From positions 310,001-374,000 of the forward strand of contig CP183313.1 of assembly GCA_051414845.1 (NCBI GenBank): a stretch of 64,000 bases of DNA. The letters are read 5' to 3'. A program made the position numbers and the translations under genes. The stretch comes from Simonsiella sp051414845. GTDB taxonomy: Bacteria > Pseudomonadota > Gammaproteobacteria > Burkholderiales > Neisseriaceae. The notes beneath the pieces were generated by a model. The model had not been told where the DNA came from. It saw only the letters and a program-made list of their open reading frames with translations, and did not search any database. Positions 8,563-16,623 of the stretch are shown here, one piece after another. The first letter of the stretch is position 1; every line of letters starts with the position of its first letter.

Positions 8563-10386
8563 TCAGGTAGTCTGAAATAAATCGCGCATGGCTTGAGTTT
8601 GTTGTGGTTTCAACATGCCTGTTTCATCACGCCCTACAAAAATTTTGAACATCACACCACCATTATGATTGATAAAATTCAATGAAACCGTATCTTTGCC
8701 CATAAATGGACGTTCAATCAAATAAATTGCCGCGCAATTTTCATAGTAAATATGTCCATGAATACCACCTTCTTCTGCGTGTTCAAAATTATAGAAACCG
8801 CGCCCGATGTTACCATTTGGCAATTTGCTGGTTACTTCCATAATTGCATCAGGCGTATGCGCGATAAATGTAACGGCATCTTGCCAAGAAGCAATCGTTT
8901 GTAAGATTTCAACAATGCGTTCTCCTTCCGTTTTGTGCACCATCTCGGTTGGTAAGCAGAGAATTACGCTTTCCACGTCACATTGATGTTGCATTGCCAA
9001 CATTTCTAAAACCTGCCCTGGTTTATCAGTTAATGAATGGCGTAATACGATTTCTTGTTCTGGTGTTAATTTGTTCATATTTTGTTCCTTTGAAGGTTGG
9101 TGAGATGAAAGTGCAAACATTAGTTTGCGAGTTAAAGTCGGCGACCAATATCGTCCGCTCGTATAAAGCTGAGCAATACCATCTGTGCCAATAGTCAGCA
9201 AAGATTTTGCTTGCCAATCCTGTAACAATTTACAGGCTTCTTTGTTGGCTGAAAACCAATTTGTGTCTAAGTAGCCCAATTCAATCGCATGTTGCAATTT
9301 GCCTAACGTTTCTTTATATTCACTATGTTTACTGAAATAAGATAAATTTTTTCGATTCAGGCTGCCTGAAAGATAACTCTTTAAATTTTCTTGCACCTGA
9401 AAGCTGTAACCACCCAAATTGCCACTGGCTCCCGAGCCAAATGCTAAACAAGGCATATTTGATTTTATTAAAGTGTTGTACCGATTTCGCTCGCCACGTT
9501 GTGGGTAGGCAAAATGATTATTGCTTACTTGCGTCCAACCATATTTCGTCAGTGTTTGCACCGCATACGCATATTGCTGTGCCTGTATGTCAAAATTGAA
9601 TGGTTTCGGGAAAAAACCTTTTTCAATCATGCGATTAATTGGCAAAAAAGGATAGCAATTAAACGCATACGTATCCAATCCTGATAACGGTAATTGACCT
9701 GCTATCTCCAAATCTTTTTCCCAGATCTCATCGGTTTGCCCCGGTAAACCAAAAATCAAATCGGCGACTGTAACCACAGGGTAACGTGCCAATTTTTCCA
9801 AATATTGCTGCGCTTCTTGGCCTGAATGTTTTCGTCCTAAATGACGGCGAATCGCTGTATTAAAAGTTTGAATTCCTACCGAAATCCGATTCACACCTGC
9901 ACCAATCGCTGCTTGAATTTTTGTCTCATCAAAATGGCTCATGCGCCCTTCCAACGTAACTTCACAATCATCAGTCAATGGTAAATATTGATAACACGCC
10001 CGCACCAATCGAGCCAAATCCTCACTTGCTAATGCGGTAGGTGTACCACCACCAAAATACAATGCCTGAATTTTGCCTTGACCTGTTCGAATGTCCGACT
10101 CACGTTGTAATTCTGCAATCACGCGGTCAGTATAAATTGCGCTCTGGTTATCATTCCAAGCATTACGATAAAAACCGCAAAAAACACAATGATTGGCACA
10201 AAATGGAATATGAATATACACCAAAGCATCAACATCGAGCGCATGTGGCAATTGGTTCTCATAGATTTCTGTCCATTGATGATTTGGCACATTGATTCCG
10301 CCCCAAATGGGCATTAACGCATTTCGTTCAGGAAAAGCTTTAGGGGCTGCCTGCGTTGGATGCCATTGGATGAATTGCATAGACAT
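8563..10386 (-). CDS. hutW-hutX: HutW-HutX fusion: anaerobic haem-degrading radical SAM enzyme plus haem-binding protein
   Basis: Residues 1 to about 436 form a ChuW/HutW radical SAM methyltransferase of the HemN family, which opens the haem ring without oxygen. It has the cluster motif CANHCVFC and the SAM motif GGGTPTAL. The remaining ~170 residues form a HutX/ChuX haem-trafficking domain beginning MNKLTPEQEIVL. The two proteins are usually separate; here there is one frame with no stop. ATG at 10386 (MSMQF) is preferred because the upstream ATG at 10395 lies inside a Fur-like repeat. An internal ATG at 9078 has AAAGGA 7 nt upstream, so HutX may also be made alone. The operon continues with the chuY-like gene. 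Confidence 0.88.
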   Translation of the reverse strand: MSMQFIQWHPTQAAPKAFPERNALMPIWGGINVPNHQWTEIYENQLPHALDVDALVYIHIPFCANHCVFCGFYRNAWNDNQSAIYTDRVIAELQRESDIRTGQGKIQALYFGGGTPTALASEDLARLVRACYQYLPLTDDCEVTLEGRMSHFDETKIQAAIGAGVNRISVGIQTFNTAIRRHLGRKHSGQEAQQYLEKLARYPVVTVADLIFGLPGQTDEIWEKDLEIAGQLPLSGLDTYAFNCYPFLPINRMIEKGFFPKPFNFDIQAQQYAYAVQTLTKYGWTQVSNNHFAYPQRGERNRYNTLIKSNMPCLAFGSGASGNLGGYSFQVQENLKSYLSGSLNRKNLSYFSKHSEYKETLGKLQHAIELGYLDTNWFSANKEACKLLQDWQAKSLLTIGTDGIAQLYTSGRYWSPTLTRKLMFALSSHQPSKEQNMNKLTPEQEIVLRHSLTDKPGQVLEMLAMQHQCDVESVILCLPTEMVHKTEGERIVEILQTIASWQDAVTFIAHTPDAIMEVTSKLPNGNIGRGFYNFEHAEEGGIHGHIYYENCAAIYLIERPFMGKDTVSLNFINHNGGVMFKIFVGRDETGMLKPQQTQAMRDLFQTT

Positions 10387-10423
10387 AATAATCATTCTTA
10401 CTTTTAAAAAAAGAATGATTATT
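10387..10423 (-). promoter_or_regulatory. Fur-like inverted repeat upstream of hutWX
   Basis: Two 13-bp arms, AATAATCATTCTT (10387-10399) and AAGAATGATTATT (10411-10423), form a perfect inverted repeat 11 bp apart, next to the start codon. The hexamers resemble the NATWAT units of Fur boxes. Iron repression fits a haem-iron gene. Based on sequence resemblance only. Confidence 0.65.
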
Positions 10424-10466
10424 ATAAATATTCTTATTTTTTGTGTGAGAGTAATATGCGTATAAA

Positions 10467-10480
10467 TTGATTCACATCAA
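10467..10480 (-). promoter_or_regulatory. Perfect FNR-consensus site upstream of hutWX
   Basis: TTGAT-TCAC-ATCAA, an exact match to the FNR consensus TTGAT-N4-ATCAA, lies 81-94 nt upstream of the hutW start. Activation when oxygen is absent fits an oxygen-independent haem enzyme. No transcription start is known, so the exact mode is not set. Confidence 0.75.
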
Positions 10481-10559
10481 AAGAATATTCATTTTTAGGT
10501 TCTTTTGGTTAAGCAGGGAAATCTAAATTTCAGGTTAGAATAATCGCCTAAAGCAGTAC

Positions 10560-10715
10560 CAATAAAACAAATTGATTCGGACTTAGCGTAGATTAGCTCG
10601 AAATACTGCACCAAATCTGGAGAATTTTTAACTGGTCTTTAGCGTTGCCAAAGTTAAGATGCACATGCATTCTTTAAAGAGTAACGGAAAAAATTACGGT
10701 CAATTCCATATTTAA
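10560..10715 (-). mobile_element. Degenerate 3' end of an IS1016-type element
   Basis: On the minus strand this stretch follows the last ~45 codons and right end of the intact IS1016-type element at 20809-21521. TTTTTTCCGTTACTC, AAAAATTCTCC, TTTGGTGCAGTATTT and GCTAATCTACGC each match, with many substitutions and in-frame stops. The right inverted repeat survives as CGGACTTAGCGTAGATTAG on the plus strand near 10577. Non-functional remnant. Confidence 0.65.
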
Positions 10716-10719
10716 AGAA

Positions 10720-10830
10720 ATGCGAATGTTGTTTTAATGGCGGTGAGATAAAAGTTAAAAAATTCTTCTTTAAAAAAATTCATAAAGTATAGTTTTTGCT
10801 AGTTATCTAGGAGAAATCTATTCTATTTTT
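10720..10830. repeat. AT-rich repeat, paralogous to 16319-16424
   Basis: Shares with 16319-16424, in the same orientation, the blocks GCGAA near the start, AAATTCATAAAG (AATTCATAAAGC in the other copy) in the middle, and a GAT/TAT-CTAG stretch before CTATT. Both copies lie next to IS1016 remnants. The right end overlaps the 3' end of ubiT. Origin unknown. Confidence 0.5.
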
Positions 10831-11248
10831 GAAATGGATTCAACTGCGACCAATCTACGCTATCCAGCAAATTTTTAGTAATCAAACCCAATTCTGTGTC
10901 TCCTTCAATTTGCAATTTTCGGTTGAAAAACAAGGTATCGGGGTCTTCTTCACGCAAAATCATGCGCATAAAATCCACGCCATTGGCGGCTAAACGCAAA
11001 TCTGTTGCACTGATGAAATGTTCAGCTAAAAATTTCTGTTTGTTTGCCGTAAAGTGAATTTTAATACCTGCGTCTAGTACGTCGATTTCAAAGGTGCGTC
11101 CTGCGAATAAACTCATGTCGATGGATAATAATTCACGTTCTAACATCGTATTCAACGCAAAAACCAATGCATAACGCGGCGGCTGAATGGGTAAATGGCT
11201 ATTGATGTTTGCCAAAAATTTGGGGAATTTAAATTCAGGCAGCAACAT
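10823..11248 (-). CDS. ubiT: UbiT, SCP2-domain accessory factor for oxygen-independent ubiquinone synthesis
   Basis: A 141-residue single SCP2 sterol-carrier-like domain protein (MLLPEFKFPKFLANI onward). In Escherichia coli, UbiT binds isoprenoid quinone intermediates and is needed with UbiU-UbiV to make ubiquinone without oxygen. The frame is open up to 11305, but ATG at 11248 has AGGGAG 7 nt upstream and matches the domain start. It overlaps the end of ubiV by 14 bp, implying translational coupling. The assignment is strong because all three partners are adjacent. Confidence 0.85.
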   Translation of the reverse strand: MLLPEFKFPKFLANINSHLPIQPPRYALVFALNTMLERELLSIDMSLFAGRTFEIDVLDAGIKIHFTANKQKFLAEHFISATDLRLAANGVDFMRMILREEDPDTLFFNRKLQIEGDTELGLITKNLLDSVDWSQLNPFQK

Positions 11249-12146
11249 GGTACAACTCCCTGATTTTACAAATTTCAATTCCTGCTTTCCCCAGCCAGTA
11301 ACCATCTACCAAATCTCCTGTTGCCAGTTTACTTAAACGTTCAATATCTATCGTTTCACCATCTAACGCTGCACGGTGCAAGCGAATAATTTCCTCCATA
11401 TCATTGATTTGTGGCGATAAACGCAAGATATCTATGCCCATTTTTGCCATCTGTGTCGCGTGTGGCAACAAAAATTGGCTGCTATAAGACATGGTTTGAA
11501 TGCCATTGATGGTTAAAAACGGTTTGCCTTCGCGCGTGTTCATGCTCATGCCATTTTCGTAAGTTAAGCAGCGAAACTCGCAACTATCTTTGTTGAGATT
11601 ATAGTGGCGAGCGGTAAAGCAGCGCGATGAATAGGCGAGTGGTATTTTGCCCCATGCGAGGATTTCGGTTTGCATTTGGTTTTGTTGCGCAAATGTGGCA
11701 ATTTGAGAAATTTTATTGCCACTTAATTCATACGGCGCAAGCCAGCGATACGCGCCCAAATCTTTGAACACAGACAAAGTGGCTTCGCTGTAAATATTTA
11801 AGCTGGCGCCTGCTACAAATGGTACGCCATGTTGTTGCGCCAATTTGACTGCACCCATGTCGTTGGCTTCTACTTTGAATTTGCCTTGTTCGGCAATTTT
11901 ACGTAGACGTTTTAAATCGGATTCGCTTTCCAGCAAGACTTGCGATGATAAAACGATTTCTTTGCCACTTGCTGCCAAATCTTCCGCTAAGCTAAACCAG
12001 TCGGCAAAACGCATTTTTTGACGGCGCGAACATACGGTTTCGCCTAAATAAATCATGTCTAACGGCGCATCTAGCATTTGTGCGTAAAATTCCAATAAGG
12101 TTTCTTTTTGCCAGAAAAATTGTAAGGCATTGAGTGAGAGTTTCAT
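11235..12146 (-). CDS. ubiV: UbiV, Fe-S protein of anaerobic ubiquinone hydroxylation (U32 family)
   Basis: Peptidase-U32-family protein of 303 residues. With UbiU it forms a complex that hydroxylates ubiquinone precursors without O2. Four cysteines fit a [4Fe-4S] site: Cys39 (ETVCSRR), Cys176 (SSRCFTAR), Cys189 and Cys193 (DSCEFRC). The ribosome site AGGGAT lies 5 nt before the ATG. It lies 50 bp downstream of ubiU, with a variant DUS (CAGGTAGCCTGAA) in the gap, and upstream of ubiT. Confidence 0.92.
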   Translation of the reverse strand: MKLSLNALQFFWQKETLLEFYAQMLDAPLDMIYLGETVCSRRQKMRFADWFSLAEDLAASGKEIVLSSQVLLESESDLKRLRKIAEQGKFKVEANDMGAVKLAQQHGVPFVAGASLNIYSEATLSVFKDLGAYRWLAPYELSGNKISQIATFAQQNQMQTEILAWGKIPLAYSSRCFTARHYNLNKDSCEFRCLTYENGMSMNTREGKPFLTINGIQTMSYSSQFLLPHATQMAKMGIDILRLSPQINDMEEIIRLHRAALDGETIDIERLSKLATGDLVDGYWLGKAGIEICKIRELYHVAA

Positions 12147-12196
12147 GGTTTATCCCTGTTTTCTTGATATTTTTATCTTTCAGGTAGCCTGAAAAA

Positions 12197-13201
12197 TTAT
12201 TTCCACGGACGACTATATGCGCCTAATGTGGTGTGGTGCCCTTCCGACACTTTATCTAAAGCTACGTTCCATTCAGGGCGGATTTGGAAGGTTTTGCGTT
12301 GTGTGGTAGCGGCATCTAACGCTTGTCGTAAAGCTTTGGTTACTTGCGCGGCGTACATTTGGCTGCGTTGCCGCCCTTCAACTTTAATCGCCGCCACACC
12401 GATGTTTAGCAATTCAGGCAGAATTTCCAACACGTTCAAGCTAGTTGGTTCTTCCAGTGCATAATACGTTTCATTGTTCACTTCAAAGCGCCCTTTGCAC
12501 AAAGTAGGGTAACCTGCTGGTTCGTGGGGTGCGTATTGGTCAATCAACACATCATTCAAACGTACTTCCATGCGGTCGTGCTTTTGTTCCCAACGCACGG
12601 CTTTGGCTGGCGAACACACACCTTGCATATTCGGCGATTCGCCTGTTGTGTAGCTGGACAAAATACAGCGACCTTCCACCATCACGCATAAACTACCAAA
12701 ACCAAATATTTCTACTTCTACATCAGTATGTTGGATAACATGTTCCACTTGTTGTAAGGTTAGCACACGTGGTAGCACCACGCGACGAATATTGAATAAA
12801 TCGTGCATCATGTTAATGGCTTCATAATTGGTTGCCGAACCTTGTACCGACATATGAATACGCAAATCAGGATATTTATTGTAGGCGTAACGCATCAGAG
12901 CAGGATCTGCCATAATTACAGCATCAACGCCTAGTTGAGCGGCGGTATCTACAGCGTTTTGCCATTGTTTGGTTTGTCCTGCTTGTGAAAAAGTATTTAT
13001 TGCCATCAAGATTTTACGTCCACGTTTATGAGCATAGTTAATGCCTTGTGCGGCGGTGTTAATATCAAAATTTAGTCCTGCAAAATTTCGTGCATTGGTG
13101 GCATCTTTCAGACCAAAATACACGGTGTCTGCACCATTATCTAATGCAGTTTTGAGTGAGGGTAGATTGCCTGCGGGGCAAACGAGTTCGGGGATTTTCA
13201 T
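12197..13201 (-). CDS. ubiU: UbiU, Fe-S protein of anaerobic ubiquinone hydroxylation (U32 family)
   Basis: Partner of UbiV, 334 residues of the U32 collagenase-like family (MKIPELVCPAGNLPSLKTA at the start). Candidate cluster ligands are Cys172 and Cys179 (LCVMVEGRC), Cys196 (QGVCSPAK) and Cys235 (PTLCKGR), spaced as in the E. coli protein. AAGGA lies 5 nt before the ATG. First gene of ubiU-ubiV-ubiT, 162 bp downstream of nrdD on the same strand, so it may be read from the FNR-type promoter ahead of nrdG or from its own promoter in that gap. Confidence 0.93.
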   Translation of the reverse strand: MKIPELVCPAGNLPSLKTALDNGADTVYFGLKDATNARNFAGLNFDINTAAQGINYAHKRGRKILMAINTFSQAGQTKQWQNAVDTAAQLGVDAVIMADPALMRYAYNKYPDLRIHMSVQGSATNYEAINMMHDLFNIRRVVLPRVLTLQQVEHVIQHTDVEVEIFGFGSLCVMVEGRCILSSYTTGESPNMQGVCSPAKAVRWEQKHDRMEVRLNDVLIDQYAPHEPAGYPTLCKGRFEVNNETYYALEEPTSLNVLEILPELLNIGVAAIKVEGRQRSQMYAAQVTKALRQALDAATTQRKTFQIRPEWNVALDKVSEGHHTTLGAYSRPWK

Positions 13202-13363
13202 AGTATTCCTTTGGTTTCTTTATATTTCAGGCTGCCTGAAAATAAACAAAAAATAGAGTGCGAACAATCATAAATCGCATTTCATTAGCTTAAAATATTC
13301 ATTTTTGTGGATTTAGATGTCCGAGCTCCATTGTTATTTTTATATTTGAAAGTAGCCTAAAAC

Positions 13364-15145
13364 CTATGCAGCTTCACGATGATAATGTCGTAGCGCGTGT
13401 TCCTTACGCCGACCTAAACTGAATGCCGATATGCGTTTTAAGTAGCCAATGACGCGCGTGCCGTAATCAATATTGTGTGAACCACACGAGCTACACGCTT
13501 GTAATGTGCGCTTGTCAATGTGTTTGCATTTGTTGCAAATTGTGATTTTCACGTTTACGCAGAAATAATTGCAGCCTGTTTTCGCAGCGATATCTAGCAG
13601 CGCACGATATCCAGCTACATTTAACGCTTCGTCTAAATTTAAATGCAAAGCCGAACCGCCGTCTAGCCAATCGATTAATTCACGGCCGTGTAGCAAAAAT
13701 TTGTCCAAGACATTGGTTTTATCATCTTCTACTACATAAAAGTACGAGTTATAGCAATCGCGTGGAACAAAATAACCGTCTGCTTTGTCCCATTTAGCGT
13801 TTTTCACGCCTAAGTTTTCGGCTGGCACAAATTCGGTGTTGAATTTCACGCCATATTTTTTGTTGGCATCTTGGTTAGTGGCAAAAATAATTTTTAATTG
13901 AGATTGCACAAATTCGATGTATTCAGGCGTATAGGCAGCTCGAATGCCTTGCGCTTCTGCCGCTTCGACCATACCGTTGATACCGATAGTTAAAAATTGT
14001 TTATCCAATGAAATAAAGCCAGCATCATAAACAGGTAGCATTCCTGCGGCTTGGTATTCTTCCATTAGTTTGCGATAAGAATATTGATATTTATGAATTT
14101 TTTTAACTTCCTGCGCCAAATCGCGCCCGTCTTGCACCAAACGATTCATGTTAATCGTAATGACATTAATTGAGCCTGTTGCTACGCCACCTGCGCCGAG
14201 TGAATAAGAAAATGTACGGTCTTCAATTGGGTTGCGTAAACGACAACACGATGCCAAGGAATCAGGATTATCTGATTGATAAACAAAGAAAGAATTACCT
14301 GCAGCCAGTTCACGTGCCATGTGATCTGCAAAGATTTTATCTTTACAATGTCCGTTTTCAGTCAGCATGGCGGCGGTTACTACAGGGAATGTCAAAACTG
14401 CTTTGGTGCGTTCTTGGTTGAACCATTGTAAGAAAAATAATTGCAAGCGTGATACGCTGTCCCATTCAGGTTTCGTAAAATCCGGGAAGATAAAATCGCC
14501 AAACATTGCGTCAAAATAGTATTGGTCGTACAGCGAAATATTCCAAAAAGCACTTTGATAACCGCGTGCGGCGGCAGGTTGATTGATGCTGTACACCACT
14601 TGTTGCAGCGCATTTTCAATTTCTTTAGTGTGTGTTGTCAAATAGTCATCGCCAAAATCATTCCGCGCGAAATAATCAAAATAGGTCAAAAATTCTACTG
14701 TCGCGACTGCTCCTGCAAATTGCGCACTAATTGCAAATATGAAATTGATAAAAGAGCCGCAGAATGATGCCAAATGTTCTGGTGCATGCGATTCGCCACC
14801 TAATTTAGTTAATCCATCACGTAAAAATGGGTACATTGTTACTGACACGCAATACGGTTTTAAGCTGGTTTCATCGTGAACATATATTTCGTGTGCTTCA
14901 ATTTGTCGTATATATTCACACGCCAATTCTTCACCGAATAATGCACGGATTTTGCGCGACACTTGGGCGCGGTTGATTTGCACTAACATATCTTTGAGTA
15001 GTTCGTTTTCCATAGTGGCAATGTTTTTTTGTGTTACATTGGCGTTTGCGTCCATTGTGGAGCCGTCAGCAGCATTGTGTGCTGCGATGTAGTGATCAAT
15101 AAAGGCGATTTTGGATTGAATTTGTTCGGGATGTAGCCGAAGCAT
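13364..15145 (-). CDS. nrdD: Anaerobic ribonucleoside-triphosphate reductase NrdD (class III)
   Basis: Catalytic subunit of the oxygen-sensitive reductase that makes deoxynucleotides in anaerobic cells. The 593-residue protein has the C-terminal glycyl-radical motif RVIGYLKR (Gly567) and a zinc site of two Cys pairs just before it (CNKC and CSSC). The catalytic region includes SLASCCRLRN. It is about 120 residues shorter than the E. coli enzyme and starts in the core, so the N-terminal ATP-cone domain is absent and overall activity control by dATP through that domain is not expected. Ribosome site GGAG, 7 nt. Downstream of nrdG by 40 bp. Confidence 0.95.
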   Translation of the reverse strand: MLRLHPEQIQSKIAFIDHYIAAHNAADGSTMDANANVTQKNIATMENELLKDMLVQINRAQVSRKIRALFGEELACEYIRQIEAHEIYVHDETSLKPYCVSVTMYPFLRDGLTKLGGESHAPEHLASFCGSFINFIFAISAQFAGAVATVEFLTYFDYFARNDFGDDYLTTHTKEIENALQQVVYSINQPAAARGYQSAFWNISLYDQYYFDAMFGDFIFPDFTKPEWDSVSRLQLFFLQWFNQERTKAVLTFPVVTAAMLTENGHCKDKIFADHMARELAAGNSFFVYQSDNPDSLASCCRLRNPIEDRTFSYSLGAGGVATGSINVITINMNRLVQDGRDLAQEVKKIHKYQYSYRKLMEEYQAAGMLPVYDAGFISLDKQFLTIGINGMVEAAEAQGIRAAYTPEYIEFVQSQLKIIFATNQDANKKYGVKFNTEFVPAENLGVKNAKWDKADGYFVPRDCYNSYFYVVEDDKTNVLDKFLLHGRELIDWLDGGSALHLNLDEALNVAGYRALLDIAAKTGCNYFCVNVKITICNKCKHIDKRTLQACSSCGSHNIDYGTRVIGYLKRISAFSLGRRKEHALRHYHREAA

Positions 15146-15185
15146 GATGATTCTCCAAGTGAGTTTAAAATAAGGGAGACGTTTT

Positions 15186-15653
15186 TCAGGCTACCTGAAA
15201 ACAATGATTTAAACTTTCCCCCGTGCGTAAATCTATAAATTTTTGATTGGTATTAGGATTATCCAATCCACCACGTTCAGACAGCCAGCGTCCTGTTTTC
15301 AGATAAGTAAGTTCGGACAACAATTCGGGCGGCAACTCATCGCGTTCGTAGCCCGTGTACAAGCATGTTTGCAAACTAAATTCTTCACGCGCTATTTTGA
15401 GCAGTGAGAACAAATTTTCAGGTTGCCATTCGCCACCCAAAAACAGCACGCAGCTAATTAATTCACGATATTGCTGCAAACGCACACGTAAATAATCTGC
15501 CGACAAAATTTCGCCACGATTGGCTTTCCAGCTGTCAGCACTGTGACAGCTGACACAGCGCAAAGGGCAGCCTGAAATTAGAAACGCCAGCGATACTTCA
15601 TTAGGGACTTCTTGCCAAACGATTTGTTGTTGTGTGAAATGGAGTAATGACAT
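15186..15653 (-). CDS. nrdG: NrdG, glycyl-radical activating enzyme for NrdD
   Basis: Radical SAM activase that installs the glycyl radical on NrdD. The 155-residue protein has the cluster motif CPLRCVSC near residue 30 and a GGEW segment where the family has the SAM-binding GGE. First gene of the minus-strand block nrdG-nrdD-ubiU-ubiV-ubiT. The ribosome site is weak. A perfect FNR consensus site is centred about 66 nt upstream of the ATG, so expression is predicted to rise without oxygen. Confidence 0.92.
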   Translation of the reverse strand: MSLLHFTQQQIVWQEVPNEVSLAFLISGCPLRCVSCHSADSWKANRGEILSADYLRVRLQQYRELISCVLFLGGEWQPENLFSLLKIAREEFSLQTCLYTGYERDELPPELLSELTYLKTGRWLSERGGLDNPNTNQKFIDLRTGESLNHCFQVA

Positions 15654-15712
15654 ATTTAAATAGTTTTTATCAATTTATGTTTGTAGTTTATGGCTATCAT
15701 GAAGTTCATTTT

Positions 15713-15726
15713 TTGATGTAAATCAA
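15713..15726 (-). promoter_or_regulatory. Perfect FNR-consensus site upstream of nrdG
   Basis: TTGAT-GTAA-ATCAA, an exact match to TTGAT-N4-ATCAA, 60-73 nt before the nrdG start. It fits anaerobic activation of nrdGD and perhaps of the following ubiUVT genes. Confidence 0.8.
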
Positions 15727-16010
15727 TTTTTTTAATCATCATGTTTACACTTTCTCTAAGTCTTGGATAAATTTAAAAACAATTAACCTTATAAAATAGG
15801 TGTATTTATTGGTACTCAACCATGTATTTGCTCTAAAGTATAAATTTAATCAATTAAATTAAATGTTTACATGTATCATTTGTGCGTAATACTCATAATA
15901 TTTAGTTTTCATGAATGACCACGGAAATTTAATTTCAGGTAAAAATAATTCTTATTAAAAAATATAGTTTTAGCTAAGCCAAAAAGTCGTTTAATTCAGT
16001 ATAAACAAAA
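15727..16010. other. AT-rich intergenic stretch without recognisable genes
   Basis: Strongly AT-rich DNA between the nrdG promoter and the IS1016 remnant. No open frame, hairpin or repeat that I can name, apart from an ATTTAATTTCAGGTAAAA fragment that may be a decayed DUS. Confidence 0.4.
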
Positions 16011-16139
16011 CAAACTTATGGAGTTGTTTGTCGTAGGCATTGCTGTTAGCTCGGCAGTGTAATGAGTTGGCGTCAATAAAATATCGCAGCCTCACTTCTA
16101 TTGCTTACACTTACCTTACACAATAGCTCATATTTATAA

Positions 16140-16310
16140 ATGTTTGATATTGAAGTAAAAGCGGATAAAGGCTATTTGAACGGACAACGCAAAGAAAAAT
16201 GTGGTGGCGATATGGCTGGTAAAGTGACTGTATTCAGGTTTTTGACGCCAAATGGCAAGATTTACATTGTTGCTGCATTCAATACCCAAATCTTCATTTG
16301 AGCTGTATTT
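16140..16310 (+). mobile_element. Degenerate middle part of an IS1016-type transposase gene
   Basis: The plus strand retains traces of the catalytic segment of the intact transposase at 20848-21501: AGGCTATTTGAACGGACAACGCAAAG matches the SYFGGQRK codons in part, followed by ATGGCTGGTAAAGTGACTG (GAAGKVAV) and AATGGCAAGATTTACATTGTTG (NGKVFTIV). Stops and substitutions abound. Both ends are lost. Remnant only. Confidence 0.6.
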
Positions 16311-16318
16311 TGAAAAAA

Positions 16319-16424
16319 TGCGAAGGGCTTTTTAACAATAGTTAAGATAAAAATTTCTTACTATTTAAAACAATTCATAAAGCAGGATTTGTTCTGGTGA
16401 TCTAGAACAGCCTATTTGATTTTT
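16319..16424. repeat. AT-rich repeat, paralogous to 10720-10830
   Basis: Second copy of the ~105-bp repeat described at 10720-10830 (core AATTCATAAAGC, then CTAGAACAGCCTATTTGA). It follows the IS1016 remnant directly. This copy looks less decayed. Function unknown. Confidence 0.5.
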
Positions 16425-16623
16425 GGCATAGGCAATTATGTCTATATTCAATTAATTAATCAGAAAAATTAGCATATTCAGCAGCAAAATTTTTCAGGCT
16501 GCCTGAAAGTAAAAAATCATTTACAATACAAGATAATTGCGCATTCATGAATAAACAGCACATGAGCAGCAAATCAATCGTATCTTAAAATTTTGATTCA
16601 CCACAATAATAACGGAACCTTGC

